From: Streptomyces sp. NBC_01451
Lineage (GTDB): Bacteria; Actinomycetota; Actinomycetes; Streptomycetales; Streptomycetaceae
Direction of reading: 5' to 3'
NCBI RefSeq assembly: GCF_036227485.1
Contig: NZ_CP109479.1
Span: 2,170,001-2,234,000 of the forward strand
Length of the DNA stretch: 64,000 nt
Below the pieces are notes generated by a model. That model ran no database searches, was not told where the DNA came from, and worked only from the letters and a program-made list of their open reading frames with translations. Positions 1 through 8,964 of the stretch are shown here, one piece after another. A program made the translations under genes and the position numbers. Positions within the stretch are counted from its first letter, which is position 1, and each line of letters begins with the position of its first letter.

Positions 1-617
1 TCGTCGGCGCGGCCCTCGTCGGTCAGCCGGCTGATCAGGCCGATGCGCTCGGCCTCGGGTGCCCGCACCGGCTCGCCGAGCATCAGCAGGCGGGTCGCGT
101 GGCCGAGTCCGACGACCCGGGGCAGCAGGTAGGCGGCGCCCATGTCGCCGCCGGAGAGGCCGACCCGGGTGAAGAGGAACGCGAAGCGCGCGGACGGGTC
201 GGCGACGCGGAAGTCGGCGGCCAGCGCGAGAACCGCACCGGCGCCGGCCGCCACCCCGTGCACCGCCGCGATCACCGGGAACGGGCATTCCCGTACGGCC
301 CGTACGACCTGTCCGGTCATCCGGTTGAAGTCGAGCAGCTGGGCGGTGTCCATGGACAGGGTCGCGCCGATGATCTCGTCGACGTCACCGCCCGAGCAGA
401 AGCCGCGGCCCTCGCCGGCGAGCACCAGCGCCCGTACGGATCGCTCCCGGGACAGCTCGGCGAGCAGGTCGCGCAGGTCGGCGTAGGCGCCGAAGGTGAG
501 GGCGTTGAGTTTCTCGGGGCGCGCGAGGGTGACGGTGGCCACGCCGGTGGGGGCGAGGTCGAGGCGGAGGTGGTGCCAGGTGGAGGTGCGGGGGGTCGAG
601 CCGGTGAAGGGACTCAT
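1..617 (-). CDS. Enoyl-CoA hydratase/isomerase family protein (3' end cut by window edge)
   Basis: This is a crotonase-fold enzyme, probably acting on acyl-CoA thioesters in fatty-acid or aromatic catabolism. About 205 codons are visible from the ATG at 617; the C-terminus lies beyond position 1. The first oxyanion-hole segment reads GRGFCSGGDV and the second GVAAGAGAVLAL, the family hallmarks. The stretch that usually carries catalytic Glu residues reads VGLSGGDMGAAYLLPR, so the first Glu is not in its usual place. Isomerase, hydratase or another crotonase chemistry cannot be told apart from the visible part. The gene diverges from the ATP-binding protein gene at 906. Confidence 0.85.
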   Translation of the reverse strand, partial: MSPFTGSTPRTSTWHHLRLDLAPTGVATVTLARPEKLNALTFGAYADLRDLLAELSRERSVRALVLAGEGRGFCSGGDVDEIIGATLSMDTAQLLDFNRMTGQVVRAVRECPFPVIAAVHGVAAGAGAVLALAADFRVADPSARFAFLFTRVGLSGGDMGAAYLLPRVVGLGHATRLLMLGEPVRAPEAERIGLISRLTDEGRAD

Positions 618-887
618 GCGCGGCCTCCTCGTGACGGGGACGGCTGTCTCACGAAGTTATCACTCATCTGTGACTGTCGTCATGAGTACGCGATACAGGG
701 GGCCGCTGCGGCCCGTTCCGGTGATCCGGTCCCGTCACGAGGCGTCAATAGCGCGGTAACAGTGGGAGTGGTTGCGGGAGACGGGCCGTTGGTCTGGGTA
801 AGCCGAACGGTGAGCGGGGCCGAAAGTCCCGTGCGGCGCCCGACCAGTGCCCCTGCCGGACCTCGCCGTACCATTCCTATTGTTGAA

Positions 888-903
888 AGCAGGACAACCT
901 GCT
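888..903 (+). promoter_or_regulatory. Hairpin over the ribosome binding site of the 906 gene
   Basis: AGCAGG (888-893) and CCTGCT (898-903) form a perfect 6-bp stem with a 4-base ACAA loop, ending two bases before the ATG at 906. The only Shine-Dalgarno-like bases (AGGA) are inside the stem, so folding would hide the start. The rest of 618-905 shows no gene. Confidence 0.4.
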
Positions 904-905
904 CC

Positions 906-1358
906 ATGAACGGAACCGCCGTGCAAGAACCCCCCGCCCCCGCCTCCTGGCGTATCGCCCTGCCGCACACCGCCGCGGCCGTGCCTGTCGCCCGCGCACT
1001 GGTCCGCACGGCTCTGACCGAGCTGGAACACGCGGCGGCGGACTGCGACACGGCGGAGCTGCTCACCGCGGAGCTGGTGGCGAACGCCGTGGAGCACACG
1101 GCCGGGGACGCGCCGATAGAGCTGGTGGTGGAGCTGCTGCCGACCAGCTGCCAGGTCGAGGTCCACGATCCCGACCCGGCACCGCCGGGGAATCTCACAC
1201 GGCCGTTGTCGGAGGAGCCGGACCCCTGGCAGGAACACGGCCGGGGGCTGCTGCTGATCCGGACCCTGAGCTCGTCGTGCGGCCACCGGACCACGGACTC
1301 GGGCAAGGCGGTGTGGTTCAGGGTGCCGGTGGTGCCGGCACAGTGGCGCCGGGCGTAG
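906..1358 (+). CDS. ATP-binding protein, anti-sigma factor kinase (RsbW/SpoIIAB-like HATPase)
   Basis: This 150-residue protein is a stand-alone GHKL ATPase of the serine-kinase anti-sigma type, very common in Streptomyces. The N-box reads ELLTAELVANAVEHTAG and the G-box HGRGLLLIRTLSSS, both typical of the HATPase_c_2 fold. There is no histidine-phosphotransfer domain and no membrane segment, so it is a cytoplasmic regulator rather than a sensor kinase. No sigma factor or antagonist gene is adjacent, so its partner is unknown. I chose the ATG at 906 because the protein from there has the normal family length; the same frame is open far upstream without homology. A hairpin covers its ribosome binding site. 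Confidence 0.85.
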   Translation: MNGTAVQEPPAPASWRIALPHTAAAVPVARALVRTALTELEHAAADCDTAELLTAELVANAVEHTAGDAPIELVVELLPTSCQVEVHDPDPAPPGNLTRPLSEEPDPWQEHGRGLLLIRTLSSSCGHRTTDSGKAVWFRVPVVPAQWRRA

Positions 1359-1371
1359 GGGTACGTTTTCA

Positions 1372-1480
1372 AGCCCGTCCGGCGCTTGAGGACAAGGCCC
1401 GTTCAGGGGCCGAGGGGGTCCGGGGGCACAGCCCCCCCCAGGTCGAGGACGGGGGGAGCGGACAGGGGCGGCCGGGGCGA
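1372..1480 (+). repeat. Dispersed intergenic repeat, copy 1
   Basis: It begins with the core CCCGTCCGGCGCTTGAGG and continues into a G-run segment with a GGGGGC...GCCCCC hairpin (about 1431-1438 region) and a tail rich in GGGGCGG. It fills the gap between the convergent ends of the ATPase gene (1358) and argF (1489). Related copies lie at 6052-6350, 26874-26940 and 47889-47988. Confidence 0.75.
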
Positions 1481-1488
1481 GAGACCCC

Positions 1489-2496
1489 TCACCCCAGCGA
1501 GGCGACCAGCACGGCCTTGATCGTGTGCAACCGGTTCTCCGCCTCGTCGAACACCACCGAGTGCGCCGACTCGAACACCTCGTCCGTGACCTCCAGGGAC
1601 TCCAGACCGTACGTCTCGTGAATCTCGCGCCCCACCTTCGAACCGAGATCGTGGAACGCCGGCAGACAGTGCAGGAACTTCACGTCCGCGTTCCCCGTCG
1701 CCCGCAGGACGTCCATCGTCACGGCGTACGAGGCCAGTGCCGCGATCCGCTCGGCCCACACCTCCTTCGGCTCCCCCATCGACACCCACACGTCGGTGGC
1801 GACGAAGTCGGCGCCCCGCACCCCCTCCGGCACGTCCTCGGTCAGGGTCACCCGCGCACCGCTCGCCTCCGCCAGCTTCCGCGCGTCGGCGACGACACCC
1901 TCGGCGGGCCAGTAGGCCCGCGGCGCGACGATCCGTACGTCCATCCCGAGCAGGGCACCGGTGATCAGATACGAGTTGCCCATGTTGAAGCGGGCGTCGC
2001 CGAGGTAGGCGAAGGCGATCTCCGTCAACGGCTTGTCGCTGTGCTCGGTCATCGTCAGCACGTCGGCCAGCATCTGGGTGGGGTGCCAGTCGTCGGTCAG
2101 GCCGTTGAACACCGGCACCCCCGCGTACGCGGCCAGCTCCTCCACCGCCGCCTGGCTGTCGCCCCGGAACTCGATCCCGTCGTACATCCGCCCGAGCACC
2201 CGCGCGGTGTCCTTCACGGACTCCTTGTGCCCCATCTGCGAGCCCGACGGGTCGAGGTACGTCGTCGAGGCACCCTGGTCCGCCGCCGCGACCTCGAACG
2301 CGCAGCGCGTGCGCGTCGAGGTCTTCTCGAAGATCAGCGCGATGTTCTTCCCCACGAGGTACCGCGTCTCGGCCCCGGCCTTCTTCGCCGCCTTCAACTC
2401 GGCGGCGAGGTCGAGCAGCCCGCGGAACTCCTCCCCGGTGAAGTCCAGCTCCTTGAGGAAGTGGCGCCCGGCGAGGGCGGTCGGGACAGTCGCCAT
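1489..2496 (-). CDS. argF: Ornithine carbamoyltransferase
   Basis: The enzyme converts ornithine and carbamoyl phosphate to citrulline in arginine biosynthesis, or the reverse in the arginine deiminase route. The protein has 335 residues, the usual length. Visible motifs are the carbamoyl-phosphate loop STRTR (about residue 58), HPTQ (about 137), and the ornithine-side [10 protein letters not shown] near residue 270. I chose ATG 2496 ([10 protein letters not shown]) because it matches the family N-terminus; a start 66 bases upstream adds an unrelated extension. It lies downstream of arcA on the same strand, but a 190-bp gap suggests its own promoter. Confidence 0.96.
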   Translation of the reverse strand: MATVPTALAGRHFLKELDFTGEEFRGLLDLAAELKAAKKAGAETRYLVGKNIALIFEKTSTRTRCAFEVAAADQGASTTYLDPSGSQMGHKESVKDTARVLGRMYDGIEFRGDSQAAVEELAAYAGVPVFNGLTDDWHPTQMLADVLTMTEHSDKPLTEIAFAYLGDARFNMGNSYLITGALLGMDVRIVAPRAYWPAEGVVADARKLAEASGARVTLTEDVPEGVRGADFVATDVWVSMGEPKEVWAERIAALASYAVTMDVLRATGNADVKFLHCLPAFHDLGSKVGREIHETYGLESLEVTDEVFESAHSVVFDEAENRLHTIKAVLVASLG

Positions 2497-2531
2497 GGGG
2501 GCGCTCCAGGTGATCCGGCAGGGCGTACGGG

Positions 2532-2576
2532 ACATGAACGAATGGAAGTCTATACGACTCATTACATTTCTATGCG
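2532..2576 (-). promoter_or_regulatory. Possible ARG-box/promoter region upstream of argF
   Basis: This AT-rich island 35-80 bases before argF contains on the minus strand GCATAGAAATGTAATGA and, further down, TATAGA and CCATTCATG. The AT-rich half-sites resemble ArgR/AhrC operators, but neither forms a clean palindrome. The assignment is an inference from position and composition. Confidence 0.35.
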
Positions 2577-2686
2577 GTCAGGTTTTCGAGCCCACCGAGG
2601 AGACCGACCGAAAGCCGCGGACAAGCCCCGGACAAGCCCCGGACGAACACGCCCACACGCACACCCACGCCCACACCCGCTCCCCC

Positions 2687-3913
2687 TTACGTCACCGCGT
2701 CCCGCTGCACCGGGCAGCTCATACAGCGCGGGCCGCCCCTCCCCCGCCCCAGCTCACTGCCCGGGATCTCTATCACCTCAAGGCCCTGCTTGCGCAGATG
2801 CGTGTTCGTGGTCGCGTTGCGCTCGTACGCGACGACCACACCCGGCTCCACGGCGAGGACGTTGCAGCCGTCGTCCCACTGCTCGCGCTCGGCCGCGTGC
2901 ACGTCCTGGGTCGCGGTCAGCACACGGATCTCGCTCAGGCCGAGCGCGGCGGCGACGGCCCGGTGCATGTGCTCCGGCGGATGGTCGGTGACCTTCAACT
3001 CCTTGTCCCCGACGCCCGGTTCGATGGTGTACGAGCGGAGCATGCCGAGGCCGGCGTACTGGGTGAAGGTGTCCGCGTCGACCATCGTCATCACGGTGTC
3101 GAGGTGCATGAACGCACGCCGCTTGGGCATGTCGAGCGCCACGATCGTCTCGGCCGAACCGGCGGCGAAGAGCTTGTGCGCGAGCATCTCGACCGCCTGG
3201 GGCGTGGTCCGCTCGCTCATGCCGATGAGTACGGCGCCGTTGCCGATGACGAGGACGTCCCCGCCCTCGATGGTGGAGGGGTAGTCCGCCTGCCCCTCCG
3301 ACCAGAGATGGAAGGTTTCGTCACGGAAGAGCGGGTGGTGCCGGTAGATCGCCTCGAAGTGCACGGTCTCCCGCTGGCGCGCCGGCCAGCGCATCGCGTT
3401 GATGGAGACGCCGTCGTAGATCCAGGCCGAGGTGTCACGGGTGAAGAGATGGTTGGGGAGGGGGCCGAGGAGGAAGTCGTCCAGGTCCATGACATGGAAG
3501 CGGACCGAGGCCGGTTCCTCGTGCGCGGCCAGGAACTCGCGTTTGGTGATGCCGCCGATGAGCAGTTCGGCCAGCTCGGCGGCGGGCAGGGTCTCGAAGG
3601 CGGCCCGGAGATGGTCGGTGGCCAGCGGCCCGTACTCCTTCTCGTCGAAGACACGGTCGAGTACGAGGGTGCGGGCCGCCGGGATCGCCAGGGCCTCGAC
3701 GAGCAGGTCACCGAAGAGGTGGACGACGACGCCCCGGTCGCGCAGGACGTCGGCGAAGCCGTCGTGCTCGGCGCGCGCACGGCGTACCCACAGGACGTCG
3801 TCGAAGAGGAGGGCGTCCTTGTTGCTGGGGGTGAGCCTTTTGAGCTCTAGATCCGGCCGGTGCAGGATGACGCGGCGCAGCCGCCCGGCCTCGGAGTCGA
3901 CATGGAATCCCAT
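2687..3913 (-). CDS. arcA: Arginine deiminase
   Basis: It hydrolyses arginine to citrulline and ammonia. The 408-residue length is normal. Guanidino-modifying enzyme motifs are in order: [13 protein letters not shown], the EGGDVLVIG segment with a catalytic Glu/Asp, [10 protein letters not shown] with the catalytic His, and the C-terminal [10 protein letters not shown] with the nucleophilic Cys. The ATG at 3913 follows a GGATGGAGG ribosome binding site. No carbamate kinase (arcC) or arginine/ornithine antiporter (arcD) is nearby, so the fermentative ATP-yielding pathway is not complete here. The neighbour argF could use or supply its citrulline. Confidence 0.95.
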   Translation of the reverse strand: MGFHVDSEAGRLRRVILHRPDLELKRLTPSNKDALLFDDVLWVRRARAEHDGFADVLRDRGVVVHLFGDLLVEALAIPAARTLVLDRVFDEKEYGPLATDHLRAAFETLPAAELAELLIGGITKREFLAAHEEPASVRFHVMDLDDFLLGPLPNHLFTRDTSAWIYDGVSINAMRWPARQRETVHFEAIYRHHPLFRDETFHLWSEGQADYPSTIEGGDVLVIGNGAVLIGMSERTTPQAVEMLAHKLFAAGSAETIVALDMPKRRAFMHLDTVMTMVDADTFTQYAGLGMLRSYTIEPGVGDKELKVTDHPPEHMHRAVAAALGLSEIRVLTATQDVHAAEREQWDDGCNVLAVEPGVVVAYERNATTNTHLRKQGLEVIEIPGSELGRGRGGPRCMSCPVQRDAVT

Positions 3914-4030
3914 GCCTCCATCCTGACCACTCCGCACCTTGTTCACCCGCTGGTCGGCGGTATATGTGCGATAACCCTCGGCACCCCGCCCCTCCGTACA
4001 CCCCTCCGCACATCCCTCCATCTCGTCCCC

Positions 4031-4071
4031 TTGACGATAAGGGGGTGGACCGAATATCGTCTACATGACGA
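4031..4071 (+). promoter_or_regulatory. Putative sigma70-type promoter with an overlapping inverted repeat
   Basis: TTGACG (4031-4036) and TATCGT (4055-4060) are separated by 18 bases, a good match to the housekeeping promoter form. An inverted repeat TCGTC-N5-GACGA (4057-4071) begins within the -10 box and could bind a regulator. It faces the SPFH gene. arcA starts on the other strand at 3913. Confidence 0.5.
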
Positions 4072-4135
4072 CAAATGGTGCGGGGTGCCTGCGAACGGGC
4101 GCCCCGCACCGGACGAGGGGATGGACGACAGGCAC

Positions 4136-5137
4136 ATGGCCGACATCACCCGGCGCCTGGGCTGGCGCCACCTGCGCGGCACACCCACCGCCCACATCCG
4201 CCACCACCGCTCCGGCCGACTGGCGCACGACGGTCCCGGGCTCAGCTTCTGGTACCGCGCCCTGACCGCCACGCTCTCCGAAGTCCCGGTCGACGACCGG
4301 GAGCTGGCGATGACCTTCCACGCCCGTACGTCCGACTTCCAGGACGTGGCGGTCCAGGCGACCGTCACCTACCGCATCAGCGACCCCGCCCTGGCCGCCA
4401 CCCGACTCGACTTCTCCGTCGACCCGGACACGGGCGTCTGGCGGAGCGCGCCCCTGGAACAGTTGGCGACCCTCCTGACGGAGACGGCCCAGCAGCACGC
4501 CCTGGACGTCCTGGCCCGTACGGCACTGTCGTCCGCGCTGGTCGACGGGGTGGCGTCGGTGCGGGAGCGGGTCGCGGCGGGACTGGCCGCCGAGCCGCGC
4601 CTGCCGGCCACGGGCATCGAGGTCGTGGCCGTACGGGTGGTGGCACTGCGGCCGGAGCCCGAGGTGGAGCGGGCCCTGCGGACTCCCGCCCGCGAACAGA
4701 TCCAGCAGGAGGCCGACCGGGCGACGTACGAACGCCGTGCGGTGGCCGTCGAGCGCGAGCGGGCCATCGCCGAGAACGAACTGGCCAGCCAGATCGAACT
4801 CGCCCGCAGGGAAGAACAGCTGGTCGACCAGCGGGGCACGAACGCCCGCCGGGAGGCCGAGGAGTACGCGGCGGCCGACGCGGTACGGGCGGAAGCCGAG
4901 GCGGCGCGGGTGGTACGGCTGGCGGAGGCGGAGGCCGCGAGCGTGCGCGGGGTGGGCGAGGCACGGGCCGAGGCCCAGGCGGCGTGGCTGCGCGCCCACG
5001 CCGACGCGGACGTGGCGATGCTGCACGCCCTCACGGGCACCCGGCTCGCCGAGAACCTGCCCCGGATCGACAGCCTGACGGTGTCGCCGGACGTACTGAC
5101 CGGCCTGCTCGCCAGGCTGGGAGGAGCACAGGAGTGA
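4136..5137 (+). CDS. SPFH/band 7 domain protein
   Basis: A 333-residue stomatin/prohibitin-like protein. The first half carries the SPFH core (ELAMTFHARTSDFQDVAVQATVTYRI). The second half is a long charged Ala/Glu/Arg-rich helix, probably coiled coil, which such proteins use to oligomerise at membranes. No membrane segment is visible, so membrane association would be peripheral. The start is uncertain: ATG 4121 and ATG 4136 are both in frame, and I prefer 4136 (MADITRRLGW) from memory of related proteins, while the GAGGGG at 4115-4120 fits either poorly. Its stop overlaps the GTG of the next gene, so the two are translationally coupled. Confidence 0.8.
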   Translation: MADITRRLGWRHLRGTPTAHIRHHRSGRLAHDGPGLSFWYRALTATLSEVPVDDRELAMTFHARTSDFQDVAVQATVTYRISDPALAATRLDFSVDPDTGVWRSAPLEQLATLLTETAQQHALDVLARTALSSALVDGVASVRERVAAGLAAEPRLPATGIEVVAVRVVALRPEPEVERALRTPAREQIQQEADRATYERRAVAVERERAIAENELASQIELARREEQLVDQRGTNARREAEEYAAADAVRAEAEAARVVRLAEAEAASVRGVGEARAEAQAAWLRAHADADVAMLHALTGTRLAENLPRIDSLTVSPDVLTGLLARLGGAQE

Positions 5138-6033
5138 GCCTCGCCCCACGGGCCGTCCTGGTCCACCGCACCACGGAGTACGAGGAGTTGGTGGCCCGAC
5201 ACGGCACGCACGGCCAGGCCGCCTACTTCCTGCGCTCCCGGGGCCAGGACATCAAGGAGGTCGCCGAACGCCACCACCGCACCCTCCGGTCCATGGCGGA
5301 GGTGACGGCGGCCATCCCGCTGACCTGGCGTCAGACCCGGGTCGAGCGCGCCGACTTGGACCGGTTCCTCTTCGCACCCGAGGACGTCGTCGTCGTGGTC
5401 GGGCAGGACGGGCTGGTGGCGAATGTCGCCAAGTACCTCACGGGGCAACCGGTTCTGGGCGTCGACACCGATCCCGGACGCAATCCCGGGGTGCTGGTGC
5501 GCCACCGGCCCGGGGACATGGCGGGACTACTGCCCGCGGTGCTCGCGCGGGACACCGGGGTCGACGAACTCACCATGGTCGAGGCGGTCGCCGACGACAC
5601 GCAGCGGCTGGTCGCCCTCAACGAGATCTACCTGGGGGCACCAGGCCACCAGACGGTCCGGTACCGCCTGGGCCTCGACGACGACAGGGGTGCCGTCGAG
5701 GCCCAGGCCTCCTCCGGAGTACTGGTGGGAACGGGGACCGGGGCGAGCGGATGGCTGCGGTCGGTGTGGCAGGAGCGGGGCGCCACCCTGTCCCTGCCCC
5801 GGCCCACCGACGACCGCCTGCTGTGGTTCGTACGGGAGGCATGGCCCTCGCCGGTCACGGGAACGTCGCTGGTGTCGGGCGAGTTGGCGGCGGGATCGGG
5901 GCTTCGGCTCACGGTGGAGTCGGAACGGTTGGTGGCGTTCGGGGACGGGATGGAGGGGGATGCGGTCCAGCTGACGTGGGGGCAGACGGTTCGGGTGGGG
6001 GTGTGCGGAGAGCACCTGCGCCTGGTGGGCTGA
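5134..6033 (+). CDS. NAD kinase-like protein
   Basis: This 299-residue protein resembles ATP-NAD kinases. An N-terminal segment ends in VVVVVGQDGLVANVAKYL, where canonical enzymes have GGDGT; here the second Gly is Gln and the Thr is Leu. The downstream VALNEIYLG corresponds to the conserved NE motif and GVLVGTGTGASGW to the substrate-binding loop. The altered first motif makes normal kinase activity uncertain. The GTG at 5134 overlaps the SPFH stop (GTGA), linking the pair. A general housekeeping NAD kinase is expected elsewhere in the genome, so this may be a specialised paralogue. Confidence 0.75.
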   Translation: MSLAPRAVLVHRTTEYEELVARHGTHGQAAYFLRSRGQDIKEVAERHHRTLRSMAEVTAAIPLTWRQTRVERADLDRFLFAPEDVVVVVGQDGLVANVAKYLTGQPVLGVDTDPGRNPGVLVRHRPGDMAGLLPAVLARDTGVDELTMVEAVADDTQRLVALNEIYLGAPGHQTVRYRLGLDDDRGAVEAQASSGVLVGTGTGASGWLRSVWQERGATLSLPRPTDDRLLWFVREAWPSPVTGTSLVSGELAAGSGLRLTVESERLVAFGDGMEGDAVQLTWGQTVRVGVCGEHLRLVG

Positions 6034-6051
6034 CACCCCGGCCCACCGGCC

Positions 6052-6350
6052 AAGTCCGGCCCGTCCGGCGCTTGAGGACGAGACCCCACCCGCCCAAGCC
6101 ATGTCTCCCACCCGCCCCCGCCGCTCCTCCAGCCCAGGCCCGGGCAACCCAGCCCGTCCGGCGCTTGAGGACAAGGCCCCACCCGCCCAAGCCATGTCCC
6201 CCACCCACCCCCGCCACTCCTCCAGCCCAGGCCCGGGCAACCCAGCCCGTCCGGCGCTTGAGGACAAGGCCCCTTCAGGGCCGAAGGGGGTCCGGGGCGC
6301 AGCCCCCAGGAACAGCACGGGACGGGTAGGGGCGGCGGGGGCGAAAACCC
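6052..6350 (+). repeat. Dispersed intergenic repeat, copy 2, with a 93-bp tandem array
   Basis: The core CCCGTCCGGCGCTTGAGG starts at 6060, 6153 and 6246, so the period is exactly 93 bases. Each of the first two cores is followed by a near-identical filler containing GCCCAAGCCATGTC and CAGCCCAGGCCCGGGCAA. The third core runs into the full family tail (GGGGGTCCGGGG, hairpin, GGGACGGGTAGGGGCGG). It fills the 327-bp gap between convergent genes; no gene was seen in it. Confidence 0.85.
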
Positions 6351-6360
6351 CCGCCACCCC

Positions 6361-8964
6361 CTACAGCCGCGGATCCACCGGCTCGGACTCCAGCGCCAGC
6401 ACCCCGAACACCGCCTCATGCACCCGCCACAACGGTTCCCCCTCCGCCAGCCGGTCCAGCGCCTCCAGCCCCAGCGCGTACTCCCTGATCGCCAGCGACC
6501 GCTTGTGATTCAGGAACCGCCCCCGCAGCCGGGCAAGGTTCTCCGGCCGGGTGTACTCCGGACCGTAGATGATCCGCAGGTACTCACGCCCCCGGCACTT
6601 GATCCCGGGCTGCACCAGCCGCCCCTTCCCGTCGCGCACCACCCCGCCCAGCGGTTTGACGACCATGCCCTCACCGCCCCGCCCGGTCATCTCCAGCCAC
6701 CAGTCCACTCCGGCCCGCACCGACTCCGCGTCCCCCGTCTCGACGTACAGCCGACGCGTCGCCTGCAGCAGACCCGTACCGTCGTGCTCCACCAGCCGGT
6801 CCAGCAGGGCCAGTTGCTCATCGTGAGGCAGGCCGGCCAGACTGCGCCCCTCCGTCGCGAGGACCTGGAAGGGGGCCAGGCGGACCCCGTCCAGCCCTTC
6901 CGTCGGCCAGCAGTACCGGCGGTAGGCCGCCGTGAACGCCGAGGCGTCCGAGGCGCGTTCACGCTGGCGCGCCAGCAGGTCCCGCACGTCGACACCCCGC
7001 GCCGCCGCACCCTCCAGCGCGGCCAGCGCTCCCGGGAACACCGCCCCGGAGGCGGCGCCCACCGCCGCGTACTGCGACCGCAGCAGCCCGGACGCCTTGA
7101 GCGACCACGGCATCAACTCGGCGTCCAGCAGCAGCCAGTCGGTGCCGAGTTCCTCCCACAGGCCGGCCCCGTCCGCCGCCGCCCGTACCCGGCCGAGGAT
7201 CTCCTCGGTCACCGCCGGGTCGTCGACGAACGGGCGCCCGGTGCGCGTGTACAGCGCCCCGGTCGGACCGTCACCGGCGGCTTCACCTGCTGCACCCGCA
7301 CCACCGCCGTTCACGCCGAACCGCTTCCGGGCCACCTCCGCGTCACGGCACACCAGGACCACCGCCCGCGAGCCCATGTGCTTCTCCTCGCACACGACCC
7401 GCTCGACCCCGTCCGCCCGGTACTGCTCGAACGCCTCCGCCGGGTGCTCCAGGTAGCCCTCCACGTGGGAAGTGGCCGTCGGAGCCATCGTCGGCGGCAG
7501 GTACGGCAGCAGCCGCGGGTCGACCGCGAATCGGCTCATGACCTCCAGGGCCGCCGCCGCGTTCTCCTCCCGGACGGTGATCCGGCCCGCGTGGCGCGTC
7601 TCCACCACCCTGCGGCCGTGGACGTCCGCCAGGTCCAGCGGCCGGCCGTCGTGCCCGCCCGGCGCCTCCGACCGCAGCGGCCTCACCGGCTCGTACCAGA
7701 CCTGCTCCGCCGGTACGTCGACCAGTTCCCGCTCCGGCCAGCGCAGCGCGGTCAGCTTGCCGCCGAACACGGCACCGGTGTCGAGGCAGATGGTGTTGTT
7801 CAGCCAGGTGGCCTCCGGGACGGGGGTGTGGCCGTACACCACGGCCGCCCGGCCCCGGTAGTCCTCCGCCCACGGGTAGCGCACCGGCAGGCCGAACTCG
7901 TCGGTCTCCCCGGTCGTTTCGCCGTACAGGGCGTGCGAGCGCACCCGGCCCGACGTACGGCCGTGGTACTTCTCCGGCAGACCGGCGTGGCAGACCACCA
8001 GTCGGCCGCCGTCGAGGACGTAGTGGCTGACAAGGCCGTCGATGAACTCCCTTACCCGGACTCGGAATTCGTCGCTCTCGTCGGCCATCTGCTCGATGGT
8101 CTCGGCGAGTCCGTGGGTGTGCTGGACCTTGCGGCCCTTGAGGTGACGGCCGTACTTGTTCTCGTGGTTGCCGGGTACGCACAGCGCGTTGCCCGACCCG
8201 ACCATGGACATCACACGGCGCAGCACACCCGGGGTGTCCGGGCCGCGGTCGACGAGGTCGCCCACGAAGACGGCGGTACGGCCGCTCGGGTGCACCCCGT
8301 CCTCGTAGCCCAGCTTGCCGAGCAGGGATTCCAGTTCGGCGGCGCAGCCGTGGATGTCGCCGATGATGTCGAAGGGGCCGGTGAGATGGGTCAGGTCGTT
8401 GTAGCGCTTCTCGGTGCGGATCTCGGCGCTCTCGATCTCCTCCACACCGCGCAGGATGTGCACCTTGCGGAACCCCTCGCGCTCCAAGTGGCGCAGGGAG
8501 CGGCGGAGTTCGCGGATGTGGCGGTGGATGACCCGGCGTGGCATGTCGGCCCGGTCGGTGCGGGAGGCGTTGCGTTCGGCGCACACGTCGTCGGGCACGT
8601 CGAGCACGACGGCGATGGGCAGCACGTCGTACTGCCGCGCCAGCTCGACGAGCTGCTTCCGGCTGCTCTCCTGGACGTTGGTCGCGTCGACGACCGTACG
8701 GCGGCCCGCCGCGAGCCGCTTGCCGGCGATGTAGTGCAGGACGTCGAAGGCGTCCCCGCTGGCGCTCTGGTCGTTCTCGTCGTCGGCGACCAGTCCTCGG
8801 CAGAAGTCCGACGAGATCACCTCGGTCGGCTTGAAGTGCCGCCGCGCGAAGGTGGACTTGCCCGAGCCGGACGCCCCGATCAGGACGACGAGGGAGAGGT
8901 CGGTGACGGGCAGCACGCGCGCCTTGCTCTCAACGCGTGCGATGTTGCTCTCGATGCTGCTCAT
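6361..8964 (-). CDS. pnkp: Polynucleotide kinase-phosphatase (bacterial Pnkp, RNA repair)
   Basis: An 867-residue three-domain RNA end-healing and sealing enzyme. The N-terminal kinase has the P-loop GASGSGKST at residues 30-38. The central metallophosphatase shows GDIHGC (about 200), GDLVDRG (about 231) and GNHEN (about 263). The C-terminal nucleotidyltransferase/ligase domain has the adenylation motif EKHMGSR (about 533) and a late KCRGREYLRI motif. Known family members heal broken RNA with 2',3'-cyclic phosphate and 5'-OH ends and need Hen1 as partner for sealing. The start ATG at 8964 overlaps the hen1 stop (ATGA), so the two form an operon and should be made together. Confidence 0.96.
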   Translation of the reverse strand: MSSIESNIARVESKARVLPVTDLSLVVLIGASGSGKSTFARRHFKPTEVISSDFCRGLVADDENDQSASGDAFDVLHYIAGKRLAAGRRTVVDATNVQESSRKQLVELARQYDVLPIAVVLDVPDDVCAERNASRTDRADMPRRVIHRHIRELRRSLRHLEREGFRKVHILRGVEEIESAEIRTEKRYNDLTHLTGPFDIIGDIHGCAAELESLLGKLGYEDGVHPSGRTAVFVGDLVDRGPDTPGVLRRVMSMVGSGNALCVPGNHENKYGRHLKGRKVQHTHGLAETIEQMADESDEFRVRVREFIDGLVSHYVLDGGRLVVCHAGLPEKYHGRTSGRVRSHALYGETTGETDEFGLPVRYPWAEDYRGRAAVVYGHTPVPEATWLNNTICLDTGAVFGGKLTALRWPERELVDVPAEQVWYEPVRPLRSEAPGGHDGRPLDLADVHGRRVVETRHAGRITVREENAAAALEVMSRFAVDPRLLPYLPPTMAPTATSHVEGYLEHPAEAFEQYRADGVERVVCEEKHMGSRAVVLVCRDAEVARKRFGVNGGGAGAAGEAAGDGPTGALYTRTGRPFVDDPAVTEEILGRVRAAADGAGLWEELGTDWLLLDAELMPWSLKASGLLRSQYAAVGAASGAVFPGALAALEGAAARGVDVRDLLARQRERASDASAFTAAYRRYCWPTEGLDGVRLAPFQVLATEGRSLAGLPHDEQLALLDRLVEHDGTGLLQATRRLYVETGDAESVRAGVDWWLEMTGRGGEGMVVKPLGGVVRDGKGRLVQPGIKCRGREYLRIIYGPEYTRPENLARLRGRFLNHKRSLAIREYALGLEALDRLAEGEPLWRVHEAVFGVLALESEPVDPRL

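Noticed and set aside
655..695. ACTCAT...ATGAGT inverted repeat as an operator of the crotonase gene
   Set aside because: The arms are short with a 14-base spacer; chance cannot be excluded.
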